Shown piece by piece: positions 8,268 to 16,689 of a stretch of 64,000 bases of DNA; the first letter of the stretch is position 1, and every line of letters begins with the position of its first letter. The stretch is taken from the NCBI GenBank assembly GCA_963754125.1, contig CAVWEX010000002.1, forward strand, positions 124,001 through 188,000, read 5' to 3'. Below the pieces are notes generated by a model, which was not told the origin of the DNA, did no database searches, and was given only the letters and a program-made list of their open reading frames with translations. The stretch is from RPQJ01 sp963754125. Lineage in GTDB: Bacteria > Pseudomonadota > Gammaproteobacteria > Steroidobacterales > Steroidobacteraceae. Made by a program: the position numbers and the translations under genes.

Positions 8268-8894
8268 TCAGCCGACGGCCGGATTCAGGCTGTAGGTACC
8301 CGTCAGTCTCGCCTCCGCAAGCACGTGGCCGGCGATCGCCGCGCGCACCTGTGCCGCGGTGAACGCGCCGTCGACCGGACACCGGTCGAGGTCGGTCGCA
8401 TACAGCTCGAAGTGGTAGTGGTGCAGCAACTCGTCGTTCCAGGGCGGGCAGGGGCCGTCGTACCCTAGGTATTCGCCGCCCATGCCCGCGTCGCCGGCGA
8501 ACCACGTGGTGTAGTCGTTGAGCCCCTGGCGCGCTCCCGCCGGACCGGCCGGCGTGCGCTTGCCGCGCGCCACGATGCCGTCCGAGCAGGTGCCGGCGGC
8601 GATCTCCTGCAGCGTCGGCGGAATGTCCACCATCAGCCAGTGGTAGAAATCCGTGCGCGGCAGGCTCGCGGGCACGACGCGTCCCGCCTGGTTCACGTCG
8701 TCCCCGCGCGTCGGGACGTCGGTGTCCACGCACACGAGCACGAGTGAGCGGGTTGCCGACGGTGCGCCCGACCAGCGCAGATGGGGGTTGCGGTTGGCGC
8801 CGAGTCGCAGATGCTCGACCGGGTCGGGCACGCCGAAAGCGAACTCCGCGGGAATGCGCTGCCCGTGACCGAAGCTCGAGGACATCAGTTGCAT
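8268..8894 (-). CDS. YbhB/YbcL-family (PEBP-like) protein
   Basis: A 208-residue phosphatidylethanolamine-binding-like protein (Raf-kinase-inhibitor family; no Raf pathway is implied in bacteria). I chose the ATG at 8894 because AGGAG lies nine bases upstream. Family signatures are NPHLRWSGAP near residue 37, the DTDVP segment, FYHWLMVDIP, the GYDGPCPP ligand-pocket motif and HHYHFELYATD. No signal peptide, so it is probably cytoplasmic. Its bacterial role is unknown. Divergent from the hydrolase at 8966, sharing a 71-base promoter region. Confidence 0.85.
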   Translation of the reverse strand: MQLMSSSFGHGQRIPAEFAFGVPDPVEHLRLGANRNPHLRWSGAPSATRSLVLVCVDTDVPTRGDDVNQAGRVVPASLPRTDFYHWLMVDIPPTLQEIAAGTCSDGIVARGKRTPAGPAGARQGLNDYTTWFAGDAGMGGEYLGYDGPCPPWNDELLHHYHFELYATDLDRCPVDGAFTAAQVRAAIAGHVLAEARLTGTYSLNPAVG

Positions 8895-8965
8895 GGCCGT
8901 CTCCTGCCGTCGGTGGATGCAGGGACGATTCTGGCACACTGCGCCCCCGCTCTCCGGAGGTGACC

Positions 8966-9628
8966 GTGCAGCCGAGTTTCCGACCGCCGGTGCCGCGCCC
9001 GGCGACCATCGACGGAACTGCGGGCCCGCTCGAGGCCCGCGTCGAGGATCCGACGCCCGGATCCGTCCCGGCCGCGTGCGGCGTCGTGTGCCATCCGCAT
9101 CCGCTGTACGGCGGGACGATGCAGAACAAGGTCGTGCACACGCTGGCGCGCGCGATGCAGCAAGCCGGTGCGCCGACCGTCCGCTTCAATTTTCGCGGCG
9201 TCGGCGCCAGCGCAGGGCACTACGACGCGGGCGCGGGCGAGCTCGAGGACGCGCTGGCGGCCTGCGCGTGGGCGCGCGCGCACTGGCGTTGCGAGGCGCT
9301 GTGGCTCGCGGGATTCTCATTCGGTGCAGCCGTGGCGCTCGAGGCCGCGGTCGTCGCGAAGCCCGCTGCACTCGTCACCGTGGCGCCGCCCGTCGGTCGG
9401 ATCATCGTGGCGCCGGTCGCGCCACCGTCCTGCCCGTGGCTCGTGGTACAGGGCGACCGGGACGAACTCGTGGACGTCGCGACCGTGCGGCGGTGGGTCG
9501 CGGAATTTGCCGTGCCGCCGCGGCTGGTCGAACTGCCGGGGGCGGAGCACTTCTTCCACGGGCGTCTGGGCGAGCTGCGTGGCGCCGTGCTCGCGTTCGT
9601 GTCCGCTGGAGATGGGGGCGGCGCCTAG
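8966..9628 (+). CDS. Alpha/beta hydrolase
   Basis: A 220-residue hydrolase starting at GTG 8966, placed by GGAGG five bases upstream. The motifs CHPHPLYGGTMQNKVVHTLA and FNFRGVGASAGHYD are typical of a widespread small hydrolase family (COG2945-like). The nucleophile elbow is GFSFGAA (Ser), the acid probably Asp in QGDRDELVD, and the base His in GAEHFFHGRL. The substrate is unknown. It converges on the HU gene across a 10-bp GC hairpin. Confidence 0.85.
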   Translation: MQPSFRPPVPRPATIDGTAGPLEARVEDPTPGSVPAACGVVCHPHPLYGGTMQNKVVHTLARAMQQAGAPTVRFNFRGVGASAGHYDAGAGELEDALAACAWARAHWRCEALWLAGFSFGAAVALEAAVVAKPAALVTVAPPVGRIIVAPVAPPSCPWLVVQGDRDELVDVATVRRWVAEFAVPPRLVELPGAEHFFHGRLGELRGAVLAFVSAGDGGGA

Positions 9629-9687
9629 CGGCGGCGCACGTTGCGCGGGGACAGGTCAGAACAACCGCGCGAAGTCCGTCAGGGCGA

Positions 9688-9711
9688 CCGGGGCGGCCTG
9701 TGCCGCCCCGG
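9688..9711. terminator. GC hairpin between convergent genes
   Basis: CCGGGGCGGC pairs perfectly with GCCGCCCCGG around CTGT. It lies between the hydrolase stop (9628) and the HU stop (9729). There is no T-tract on either side, so it is a probable but unproven bidirectional transcription barrier. Confidence 0.45.
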
Positions 9712-9728
9712 GGATAGAACTCGCCGGC

Positions 9729-10040
9729 TCAGTTCACCATGCCCTTGAGGTTCTTCAGCGGCATGACGCGGACCTTCTTGCTGGCGGGTTTCGCCTTGAA
9801 GACCATCTTCTCGCCCGTGAACGGGTTGACGCCCTCGCGCGCCTTGGTGGCGGGCTTCTTCACGACCTTCATCTTCGCAAGACCCGGCATGGTGAACAGG
9901 CCGTGGCTCTTGAGGCTCTTCTTGATGATGACGTTGAGCGAATCGAAAACGGCGCTCACCTGCTTCTTCGGGAGCCCGGTGTCCTTGGAGATCGTCGCAA
10001 GGATGTCGGACTTGGTCGGTGCTGAACTCTTCTTTGCCAT
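9729..10040 (-). CDS. HU-family DNA-binding protein
   Basis: A 103-residue basic protein. The sequence TKSDILATISKDTGLPKKQVSAVFDSL is the helical dimerisation half of HU. NPFTGEKMVFKAKPASKKVRV contains the beta-arm and the conserved NPxTGE motif used for minor-groove binding. The basic N-terminus and the KKPATKAREG segment resemble the divergent HU proteins of Xanthomonadales more than HupA/HupB. AGGAGACT precedes the ATG. Single gene with its own upstream region (10041-10128). Likely nucleoid-associated. Confidence 0.85.
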   Translation of the reverse strand: MAKKSSAPTKSDILATISKDTGLPKKQVSAVFDSLNVIIKKSLKSHGLFTMPGLAKMKVVKKPATKAREGVNPFTGEKMVFKAKPASKKVRVMPLKNLKGMVN

Positions 10041-10128
10041 CTAAGTCTCCTGTGGATGGATCGCGGGCCGCTGGCCCCGTGAAATCATTCGCGCGCGGAA
10101 AATAACACAAGTTCGAAGGGTGTTTAAG

Positions 10129-10161
10129 CGCTCCGGGGCCTTTTTTTTCAGGTCCGGAGCG
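10129..10161. terminator. Hairpin with A/T tract after the DUF4426 gene
   Basis: CGCTCCGG (10129-10136) pairs with CCGGAGCG (10154-10161). The loop contains an 8-base T-run on the plus strand (A-run on the minus transcript). It begins one base past the stop of the minus-strand lipoprotein gene. The U-tract is inside rather than after the stem for that gene, so termination here is only probable. Confidence 0.4.
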
Positions 10162-10162
10162 A

Positions 10163-10660
10163 TCAGCCTGCGACGAACTCCCGCTTGAACTGCACCGAGT
10201 ACTTGCCCGGACCATCGAGCGGTGAAGCCGAGATGTCGAACACGAGGATCTCCGTGCCGCTGATGCCGACCTCGCCGATGAAGTAGACGGACGATCCTTC
10301 CGTGATGCGACGCATCTCGAGGTTCTTGAGCTGGCCGTTGAGGTTGTAGGCACTGGCCGTGATGGTGCCGTCCACCGGCGTGGCGCGGCCGTCGGCGCTC
10401 TTGCGCAGCAGCGACACGTTGAGCATGACGCGATTGGCGCTGCGCTCGATGCCGTAGGCACGAGCCACCGCGACGGACAGTTCGTCCGTTCGAACGGCGT
10501 TGAAGTGCACCTCGAAGTCGCCGAAGTCCTGGTGCGTGGGTTCGGAGGGCGCGGCAGTACGGGCCTGGCCGGGTGCGGGCCCGCCGGAGTCGCAACCGGC
10601 GAGGGCGAGGAACGTGCACGCGAATAGCCACTGGAAGAACTGCGCCGTACGACGGTTCAT
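10163..10660 (-). CDS. DUF4426 lipoprotein
   Basis: A 165-residue predicted lipoprotein. I chose the ATG at 10660: GGGGAA precedes it and it opens a signal peptide (RRTAQFFQWLFACTF) with lipobox LALAGC. The mature part has HFNAVRTDELSVAVARAYGI and RSANRVMLNVSLL, the core of DUF4426, and is predicted beta-sandwich. The same family accompanies the yggT/proC region in Pseudomonas. No function is established. It may be the last gene of the yggS-proC-yggT-yggU operon, with an 82-base gap before it. Confidence 0.8.
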   Translation of the reverse strand: MNRRTAQFFQWLFACTFLALAGCDSGGPAPGQARTAAPSEPTHQDFGDFEVHFNAVRTDELSVAVARAYGIERSANRVMLNVSLLRKSADGRATPVDGTITASAYNLNGQLKNLEMRRITEGSSVYFIGEVGISGTEILVFDISASPLDGPGKYSVQFKREFVAG

Positions 10661-10742
10661 CGTCGATTCCCCCTGTGTCTGGCAACGGAACGCCAAGTCA
10701 CTATAGTCCAAGCGCCTCGCGATTGCCGACCCCGGTGGCGCT

Positions 10743-11039
10743 TCACTCGCAGCCGAGCAGCTCGCAGATCGACGGATCGGGCCGCGGCGCGTCGCGGATC
10801 CGCACGCGCTTGTCGCGCGCCGAGAGGCCCTGCTCGATCACGACCTGTGCGCGAGACACCGCGAACGCTTCGGCCATGAACGCGACCAGCGCGGCATTGG
10901 CGCGTCCGTCCACGGGCGGGGCCTGCAGCCGGATACGCAGTCGCCCGCCATGCAGCCCGGCGAATCCGCTGCGCGGCGCGCGCGGCTGGACGCGTACCTC
11001 GATCACGAGGTCGTTGCCGTCGCGCCGGCCGGCGGGCAT
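10743..11039 (-). CDS. yggU: YggU/DUF167 family protein
   Basis: A 98-residue protein of the small conserved YggU family. The family signature is seen in VRVQPRAPRSGF, LRIRLQAPPVDGRANAALVAFMAEAF and GLSARDKRVRI. I chose the ATG at 11039, which follows the yggT stop by 10 bases; an in-frame extension to 11084 would overlap yggT. It is the fourth gene of a minus-strand cluster. Molecular function is unknown despite a solved family fold. Confidence 0.85.
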   Translation of the reverse strand: MPAGRRDGNDLVIEVRVQPRAPRSGFAGLHGGRLRIRLQAPPVDGRANAALVAFMAEAFAVSRAQVVIEQGLSARDKRVRIRDAPRPDPSICELLGCE

Positions 11040-11049
11040 GCGCGCCGTC

Positions 11050-11574
11050 TCAGCGCAGCAGGATCTGCAGCGCCTGCAGACCAATCAGCACGAACAGCGC
11101 CGAGAGGTCGAGCCCGCCGATGGGCGGGACGAAGCGGCGCACGGGCGCGAGCAACGGCTCGCACAGGCGTCCGAGCAGGTGCGCGGCGGCGCCGTGGCCG
11201 GCCGGCCCGATCCAGCTCAGGAGGGCGTAGAGCAGCACGGCGACGAAGTAGAACTGCAGCACCGTCTGCGCCAGGTCCTGCACGGCCCGGACGAGCACCG
11301 GCAGGAGCGCCAGCCCTCCGCCCGCCACGAGGCGCAGCACCGCGGTGCCGGCGAGCTGGACGAGCAGCAGCGCGACGAGCGAGGCGAGGTCGATGCGGCC
11401 CGCCGACCCGAGCAGCCTGCGCAGCGGCATCACCACGGGGTTGGTCACGCCGAGGACCGCCTGGCCGACCGGGTTGCGCAGGTCGGCCCGTACGAGCGGC
11501 AGCAGCAGCCGCAACAGGAAGGCGATCACGACCAGCGTCACGAGAGCGTCGAGGACGAAGAGCAGCGCGGCCAT
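11050..11574 (-). CDS. yggT: YggT-family integral membrane protein
   Basis: A 174-residue membrane protein with two YggT repeats. Each repeat contains a hydrophobic pair plus the motif NPVVMPLRRLL (first) or EPLLAPVRRFVPP (second), followed by DLASLVALLLVQL or DLSALFVLIGLQAL. About four membrane segments. The family is linked with osmotic-shock tolerance in E. coli, but its mechanism is unknown. It starts 4 bases after the proC stop, so it is translationally close-coupled. Confidence 0.88.
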   Translation of the reverse strand: MAALLFVLDALVTLVVIAFLLRLLLPLVRADLRNPVGQAVLGVTNPVVMPLRRLLGSAGRIDLASLVALLLVQLAGTAVLRLVAGGGLALLPVLVRAVQDLAQTVLQFYFVAVLLYALLSWIGPAGHGAAAHLLGRLCEPLLAPVRRFVPPIGGLDLSALFVLIGLQALQILLR

Positions 11575-11578
11575 CGGT

Positions 11579-12398
11579 TCAGCCTGCTCCGAACTCGCGT
11601 GCCAGCTCCGCGGAGCGCCGCTCGGCCGCCGCGACGGCCCGGTTCACGAGGCCGCGGAGGTCCGCGGCCTCGAGGATCGCGAGCGCCGCCGCGGTCGTGC
11701 CGCCTCGCGAGGTCACCTGCTCGCGCAACACGGCGGGCGGGTCGGCGCTCTCGGCCACCATGCGGCCCGCGCCGAGCGCCGTGTGCGCCGCGAGCAGTCG
11801 CGCCGTGGCACGTGGCAAGCCGAGCGCGGCGCCCGCGTCCTCGAGCGCCTCGACGAGCAGGAAGAAGTAGGCGGGCCCGCTGCCCGACACCGCCGTGACG
11901 GCGTCCATCTGCGCCTCGTCGTCGAGCCACACCAGCGGGCCCACGGCCGACAGCACGCGCTCGACCGACCTCCGCTCGGCCGGCTCGACCTCGGCGGACG
12001 CATAGGCAGCGGTGATCCCGGCGCCGATCAGTGCCGGCCGGTTCGGCATCGCCCGCACGAGCGGGCCGCCTCCGCCGAGCCAGCCGGCGAGGCTCTCGAG
12101 CCGGATGCCCGCGGCGACCGACACGACGATGCGGCGGTGAGCGGCGAGCTCGTCGGCGAGATTCCGCGCGACGGTCGCCATGTCCTGCGGCTTGACGGCC
12201 AGCACGACCAGGTCGGCGTCGCGCACCGCCGCCACGTTGTCGGTCGTGGCGTGCACGCCGAAATCCCGGCGCAAGCGGTCCAGTTGCGCGACGGACGGAT
12301 CGGCGACCGACACGTCTCGCCGCCGCGACGCCCCGCGCGAGCAGGCCGCCGACCAGGGCCGTGCTCATGTTGCCGCCGCCGATGAACGCGATCCGCAT
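11579..12398 (-). CDS. proC: Pyrroline-5-carboxylate reductase ProC, reading frame broken by one base
   Basis: Makes L-proline from pyrroline-5-carboxylate with NAD(P)H. The N-terminus (MRIAFIGGGNMSTALVGGLLARG, the dinucleotide-binding loop) is read from ATG 12398. After about residue 25 the homologous sequence continues in another frame (VSVADPSVAQLDRL...), through LAVKPQDM, MPNRPALIGAGITA and AVSGSGPAYFF, to the stop at 11579. Removing one G from the GCGGCGGCG run (within 12317-12327) restores a continuous protein reading ...GVAARDVSVADPS. I think a sequence error is more likely than true loss. Operon position between yggS and yggT is conserved. Confidence 0.88.
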
Positions 12399-12414
12399 CC
12401 CGCCTGACCTCTCC

Positions 12415-13110
12415 TCAACCCCTCGGTCCGAATACCGCCGTGCCGATGCGCACGATCGTCGCGCCCTCGAGCACCGCCGCCTCGAGGTCGTCGCTCATGC
12501 CCATGGACAGCACGTCGAGCGCGTGACCGCGCCGGCCGAGGTCCTCGAGCAGTTCACGCAGGCGGCGGAACGGCACGCGCTGAGCGTCCTCGTCCGTGGC
12601 GGGCGGCGGGATGCACATGAGCCCCCGCAACCGCAGGCGCGGCAACCGGCTCACGGCGTCCGCCAGCCGCGGCAGTTCGTCCGGGGTCGCCCCGCCCTTG
12701 GCGGGCTCGTTCCCGAGCCTCACCTGCAGCAGCACCTCGAGCGGACCGGCGAAGTGCGGGCGCTGGGCGTCGAGCCGCGTCGCGATGCGCTCCCGGTCCA
12801 GCGTGTGCACCCACTGGAAGTGCTCGGCGACCTCGCGTGTCTTGTTGCCCTGCAGCTGGCCGATGAAGTGCCAGGTGAGCGGGCGGTCGCGCAGCGCCGC
12901 GATCTTGGCGACGCCTTCCCGCACGTAGTTTTCCCCGAACTCGACCTGCCCGGCCGCCGCCGCGGCCTCGATCGACTCCACGGGCTGCTGCTTGCTCACC
13001 GCCAGCAGCCGCACGGAGCGCGCGTCGCGACCGGCCCGATGCGCAGCCGCATCGATGCGTGCGCGCACGTCCGCGAGTCGCGCGGGCAAGAACTGCGGAC
13101 CGGTTAACAT
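12415..13110 (-). CDS. yggS: YggS-family PLP-binding protein (PLP homeostasis)
   Basis: A 231-residue PLPBP/YggS protein that binds pyridoxal phosphate without a known catalytic reaction and buffers vitamin B6. The lysine is in LLAVSKQQP. Other family motifs are FGENYVREG, WHFIGQLQGNK and the phosphate-binding SMGMSDDLEAAV near the C-terminus. First gene of the yggS-proC-yggT-yggU cluster, divergent from pilT with only 88 bases between. pdxH elsewhere in the window concerns the same cofactor but is unlinked. Confidence 0.92.
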   Translation of the reverse strand: MLTGPQFLPARLADVRARIDAAAHRAGRDARSVRLLAVSKQQPVESIEAAAAAGQVEFGENYVREGVAKIAALRDRPLTWHFIGQLQGNKTREVAEHFQWVHTLDRERIATRLDAQRPHFAGPLEVLLQVRLGNEPAKGGATPDELPRLADAVSRLPRLRLRGLMCIPPPATDEDAQRVPFRRLRELLEDLGRRGHALDVLSMGMSDDLEAAVLEGATIVRIGTAVFGPRG

Positions 13111-13111
13111 A

Positions 13112-13128
13112 TTGGCACGCCGGCTGCT
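13112..13128 (+). promoter_or_regulatory. Candidate sigma-54 promoter of pilT
   Basis: TTGGCACG-CCGG-CTGCT matches the -24/-12 consensus (YTGGCACGrNNNTTGCW) at all but one or two positions. GG (13114-13115) and GC (13126-13127) have the required ten bases between them. Predicted start near 13139, giving a 60-base leader to pilT. A TATACT at 13133-13138 could also serve a sigma-70 promoter but lacks a well-spaced -35. Confidence 0.55.
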
Positions 13129-13198
13129 GATCTATACTGCGGCCGCCTGCGCGAACCGACCGACCGCGGACCCGGCGCGCCGCCTCAAGGAAATTCCG

Positions 13199-14239
13199 AT
13201 GGCCGTCGACATTGCCCAGCTGCTGGCGTTCGCCGTCAAGAACAAGGCCTCCGACCTGCACCTGTCGTCGGGCGTACCGCCCATGATCCGTGTCGACGGC
13301 GACATGAAGCGGATCAACATGCCGCCGCTGACGCACAAGGAAGTGCACAGCATGGTGTACGACATCATGAATGACAAGCAGCGGAAGGCCTACGAGGAGT
13401 TCTACGAAACGGACTTCTCCTTCGAGATCCCGAAGCTCGCCCGCTTCCGCGTCAACGCCTTCAACCAGAACCGCGGCGCGGCTGCCGTGTTCCGCAGCAT
13501 TCCCTCGGTGGTGCTGTCGCTCGACGACCTGAACGCGCCGAAGATCTTCAAGGACATCTCGATGCAGCCGCGTGGCCTGGTGCTCGTGACCGGGCCGACC
13601 GGGTCGGGCAAGTCCACGACACTGGCGGCGATGATCAACTACGTCAACGACAACCGCCCCGACCACATCATCACAATCGAGGACCCGATCGAGTTCGTGC
13701 ACGAGTCGAAGCGCTGCCTCATCAACCAGCGCGAGGTGCACCGCGACACGCTCGGCTTCAGCGAGGCGCTGCGCTCGGCCCTGCGCGAGGACCCGGACGT
13801 GATCCTGGTGGGCGAAATGCGCGACCTCGAGACCATCCGCCTCGCGCTCACGGGCGCCGAGACCGGCCACCTCGTGTTCGGCACCCTGCACACGAGCTCG
13901 GCTGCGAAGACGATCGACCGTATCGTGGACGTCTTCCCCGCGGCCGAGAAGGAGATGGTGCGCGCGATGCTCTCCGAGTCGCTGCGCGCGGTGATTTCCC
14001 AGACGCTTCTGAAGCGCATCGGGGGCGGACGCATCGCGGCGCACGAGATCATGATCGGCACGCCCGCGATCCGTAACCTCATCCGCGAGGGCAAGATCGC
14101 GCAGATGTACTCCGCGATCCAGACCGGCCAGGCGGCCGGCATGCAGACGCTCGACCAGTGCCTCAAGGAGCTGCTCCAGAAGGGCCTGATCACCAAGGAA
14201 GAGGCGCGATTCAGGGCCCAGAACAAGGAGGACTTCTGA
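13199..14239 (+). CDS. pilT: Type IV pilus retraction ATPase PilT
   Basis: A 346-residue hexameric ATPase that depolymerises type IVa pili. The ATG at 13199 follows AAGGA. Walker A is GPTGSGKST (132-140). The Asp box (IITIEDPIEFVH), Walker B (DVILVGEMRD) and His box (TGHLVFGTLHTSSAAKTIDRI) are all intact. The C-terminal AIRNLIREGK helix, diagnostic of true PilT and needed for retraction, is present near residue 287. It leads a three-gene run with pilU and a second PilU-like gene. Confidence 0.96.
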   Translation: MAVDIAQLLAFAVKNKASDLHLSSGVPPMIRVDGDMKRINMPPLTHKEVHSMVYDIMNDKQRKAYEEFYETDFSFEIPKLARFRVNAFNQNRGAAAVFRSIPSVVLSLDDLNAPKIFKDISMQPRGLVLVTGPTGSGKSTTLAAMINYVNDNRPDHIITIEDPIEFVHESKRCLINQREVHRDTLGFSEALRSALREDPDVILVGEMRDLETIRLALTGAETGHLVFGTLHTSSAAKTIDRIVDVFPAAEKEMVRAMLSESLRAVISQTLLKRIGGGRIAAHEIMIGTPAIRNLIREGKIAQMYSAIQTGQAAGMQTLDQCLKELLQKGLITKEEARFRAQNKEDF

Positions 14240-14276
14240 CCGCCGGCGGGCTCGGACCGTCCGGCAGGGAAGCACC

Positions 14277-15422
14277 ATGGAACGCGAACAGGGCATAAAG
14301 CTGATGCAGGACCTCTTGCGCCGCATGGTCGAGCGCAACGGGTCGGACCTCTTCATCACCGCGGGCTTCCCGCCGGCGATCAAGGTGGACGGCGAGATCA
14401 AGCCGCAGACCAACCAGCCGCTCACGCCCGAGCAGGCGCAGCTGCTGGTGCGCGCGATCATGAACGACCGGCAGACCAAGGAGTTCGACGCGACCAAGGA
14501 GTGCAACTTCGCGATTGCGCCGCCCGGGATCGGTCGCTTCCGCGTCAGCGCCTTCGTGCAGATGGGGCTCACCGGCGCCGTGTTGCGCACCATCAACGTC
14601 AAGGTGCCCACGATCGACGAGCTCGACCTGCCGCCGATCCTCAAGGAGATCGTGCTCTCGAAGCGTGGCCTCGTGATCCTCGTGGGCGCAACGGGTTCGG
14701 GCAAGTCGACCTCGCTCGCCGCGATGCTCGACTACCGTAACGACAAGACCCGCGGCCACATCATCACGATCGAGGACCCGATCGAGTACGTGCACACCCA
14801 CCGCAACTGCGTGGTGACGCAGCGCGAGGTGGGCGTGGATACCGACAGCTGGCACATGGCGCTGAAGAACACCCTGCGCCAGGCGCCTGACGTCATCCTG
14901 ATCGGCGAGATCCGCGACCGCGACACCATGGAGTACGGCATCCAGTTCGCCGAGACCGGCCACCTGGTGCTCGCGACGCTGCACGCCAACAGCGCCAACC
15001 AGGCGATGGACCGCATCATCAACTTCTTCCCCGAGGACCGGCGCGAGCAGCTCCTGATGGACCTGTCGCTCAACATCCGCGCCATGGTCGCGCAGCGATT
15101 GATCCCGCGCGAGGCAGGCAAGGGACGCATCGCGGCGATGGAGGTCATGCTCAACACGCCGCTGATCGCCGACCTGATCTTCCGCGGCGAGGTGAGCGCC
15201 ATCAAGGAGCTCATGGCCAAGTCGAACCGGCTCGGCATGAAGACCTTCGACCAGGCGCTGTTCGAGCTGTTCGAGGCGGGCGCGATCGCCTACGAGGAGG
15301 CGCTCCGCAACGCCGACTCGAAGAACGAGATCCGGCTGCGCATCAAGCTCGAGAGCAAGCGCAGCGACAAGTCGCACCTCGACGAGACCGGCGCCCTGCG
15401 CATCCTCGAGGAAGAGGAGTAG
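14277..15422 (+). CDS. pilU: PilT-dependent retraction ATPase PilU
   Basis: A 381-residue PilT paralogue that assists PilT under load. It carries Walker A GATGSGKST, Asp box IITIEDPIEYVH, Walker B DVILIGEIRDRDTMEYG and His box TGHLVLATLHANSANQAMDRI. The AIRNLIRE motif of PilT is replaced by NTPLIADLIFRGE, as in PilU. A charged C-terminal tail (KLESKRSDKSHLDETG onward) is typical of PilU. It begins 37 bases after pilT. Confidence 0.94.
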   Translation: MEREQGIKLMQDLLRRMVERNGSDLFITAGFPPAIKVDGEIKPQTNQPLTPEQAQLLVRAIMNDRQTKEFDATKECNFAIAPPGIGRFRVSAFVQMGLTGAVLRTINVKVPTIDELDLPPILKEIVLSKRGLVILVGATGSGKSTSLAAMLDYRNDKTRGHIITIEDPIEYVHTHRNCVVTQREVGVDTDSWHMALKNTLRQAPDVILIGEIRDRDTMEYGIQFAETGHLVLATLHANSANQAMDRIINFFPEDRREQLLMDLSLNIRAMVAQRLIPREAGKGRIAAMEVMLNTPLIADLIFRGEVSAIKELMAKSNRLGMKTFDQALFELFEAGAIAYEEALRNADSKNEIRLRIKLESKRSDKSHLDETGALRILEEEE

Positions 15423-15429
15423 GCCGGCC

Positions 15430-16578
15430 ATGCCCCGCGAGAAGAACCGCGACGCGACCGCCGAGGTCGAGCCCGCGCTGAGCGACATCACGGCGGGCGC
15501 CGGGACGTCCCGCAACTTCGTGCTGAACACGCGGCCGCTGTTCAAGCTGATGGTCGAGAAGAAGGCCTCCGACCTCTTCTTCACCTCGCACGCGCCCATC
15601 AAGATCAAGATCGAGGGCCAGATCATCCCGGTGAACCGGCAGGTACTCTCGCCGGACCAGGTCCGGCAGGCCGCCTACGGCCTGATGAACCAGGAGCAGA
15701 TCGACTATTTCCAGCAGGAGCTCGAGATCGACTTCGCGATCTCCGAGCCCGGTCTCGGCCGCTTCCGCGTCGCCGTTTTCCACCAGCGCGGCAATCCGGC
15801 CATCGTGCTGCGCTACATTACGGCGGACATGCCCCGGCTCGACGACCTCGGCCTGCCGGAGATCATGAAGGACCTCGCCTTGATCCGGCGCGGGCTGGTG
15901 CTGATGGTCGGCGCCACGGGGTCGGGCAAATCGACCTCGCTCGCCGCGATGATCAACCACCGCAACGAGACTTCCTCCGACCACGTCCTCACGGTCGAGG
16001 ACCCGATCGAGTTCCTGCACGCCAACAAGAAATCGATCGTGAACCAGCGCGAGGTCGGGCTCGACACCAAGTCGTTCCACCGGGCGCTGCGGAGCGCGAT
16101 GCGCGCGGCGCCGGACGTGATCCTGATCGGCGAGATCCGCGACCGCGAGTCCATGGAGTACGCGATCACCTTCGCGGGCACCGGCCACCTCTGCCTCGCC
16201 ACCCTGCACGCCAACAATGCGGCCGAGACGCTCGACCGCATCATCAACATGTTCCCGCGGGACCAGCACTCGCAGATCTTCCTCGACCTGTCGCAGTACC
16301 TGAAGGCGATCCTCTCGCAGCGACTGGTGGTGGCGAAGAACGGCCGGCGCTGCGCCGCCATCGAGGTGCTGCTCAATACGCCGCACGTCCAGGAGCTCAT
16401 CAAGAAGGGCGACGTCGTCGGCGTGAAGGAGTCGCTGGTACGCAGTGCCGAGAAGGGCATGCAGAGCTTCGACAGCGCGCTGCACAAACTCTACCTCGAC
16501 GGCAAGGTCACGCTCGAGGAAGCGCTCATCAACGCGGACTCGCGCTCGAATCTCGAGGCCAAGATCAATTTCGGTTGA
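15430..16578 (+). CDS. Second PilU-like type IV pilus ATPase
   Basis: A 382-residue PilT/PilU-family ATPase starting 7 bases after pilU. All nucleotide-binding elements are intact: Walker A GATGSGKST, VLTVEDPIEFLH, DVILIGEIRDRESMEYA and TGHLCLATLHANNAAETLDRI. It resembles PilU (GDVVGVKESLVRSAEKGMQSFD) rather than PilT and has a distinct 35-residue polar N-terminal extension. Divergent sequence indicates an old duplication, not a recent one. It may act as an alternative or auxiliary motor with PilT. Pseudomonas aeruginosa has only pilT and pilU here. Confidence 0.88.
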   Translation: MPREKNRDATAEVEPALSDITAGAGTSRNFVLNTRPLFKLMVEKKASDLFFTSHAPIKIKIEGQIIPVNRQVLSPDQVRQAAYGLMNQEQIDYFQQELEIDFAISEPGLGRFRVAVFHQRGNPAIVLRYITADMPRLDDLGLPEIMKDLALIRRGLVLMVGATGSGKSTSLAAMINHRNETSSDHVLTVEDPIEFLHANKKSIVNQREVGLDTKSFHRALRSAMRAAPDVILIGEIRDRESMEYAITFAGTGHLCLATLHANNAAETLDRIINMFPRDQHSQIFLDLSQYLKAILSQRLVVAKNGRRCAAIEVLLNTPHVQELIKKGDVVGVKESLVRSAEKGMQSFDSALHKLYLDGKVTLEEALINADSRSNLEAKINFG

Positions 16579-16610
16579 GGCGGCTCGCAGGGTCAGGCGA
16601 GCCGTGGCGG

Positions 16611-16680
16611 GCGGGAGTTCCGGGTCCGTCCTGCCTCGCGAAGGCTGACATGCTCGGCTGGACGGACCCGGAACTCCCGC
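16611..16680. repeat. Long perfect inverted repeat (21-bp arms)
   Basis: The arms at 16611-16631 and 16660-16680 are exact reverse complements over 21 bases (they contain GGGAGTTCCGGGTCCGTCC), with a 28-base loop. A REP-like unit follows 9 bases later. The same hairpin-then-REP layout occurs, inverted, at 313-186. As it lies 33 bases after the last pil ATPase gene it may also end that transcript, but no T-tract follows. Confidence 0.75.
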
Positions 16681-16689
16681 CTGATGCAC

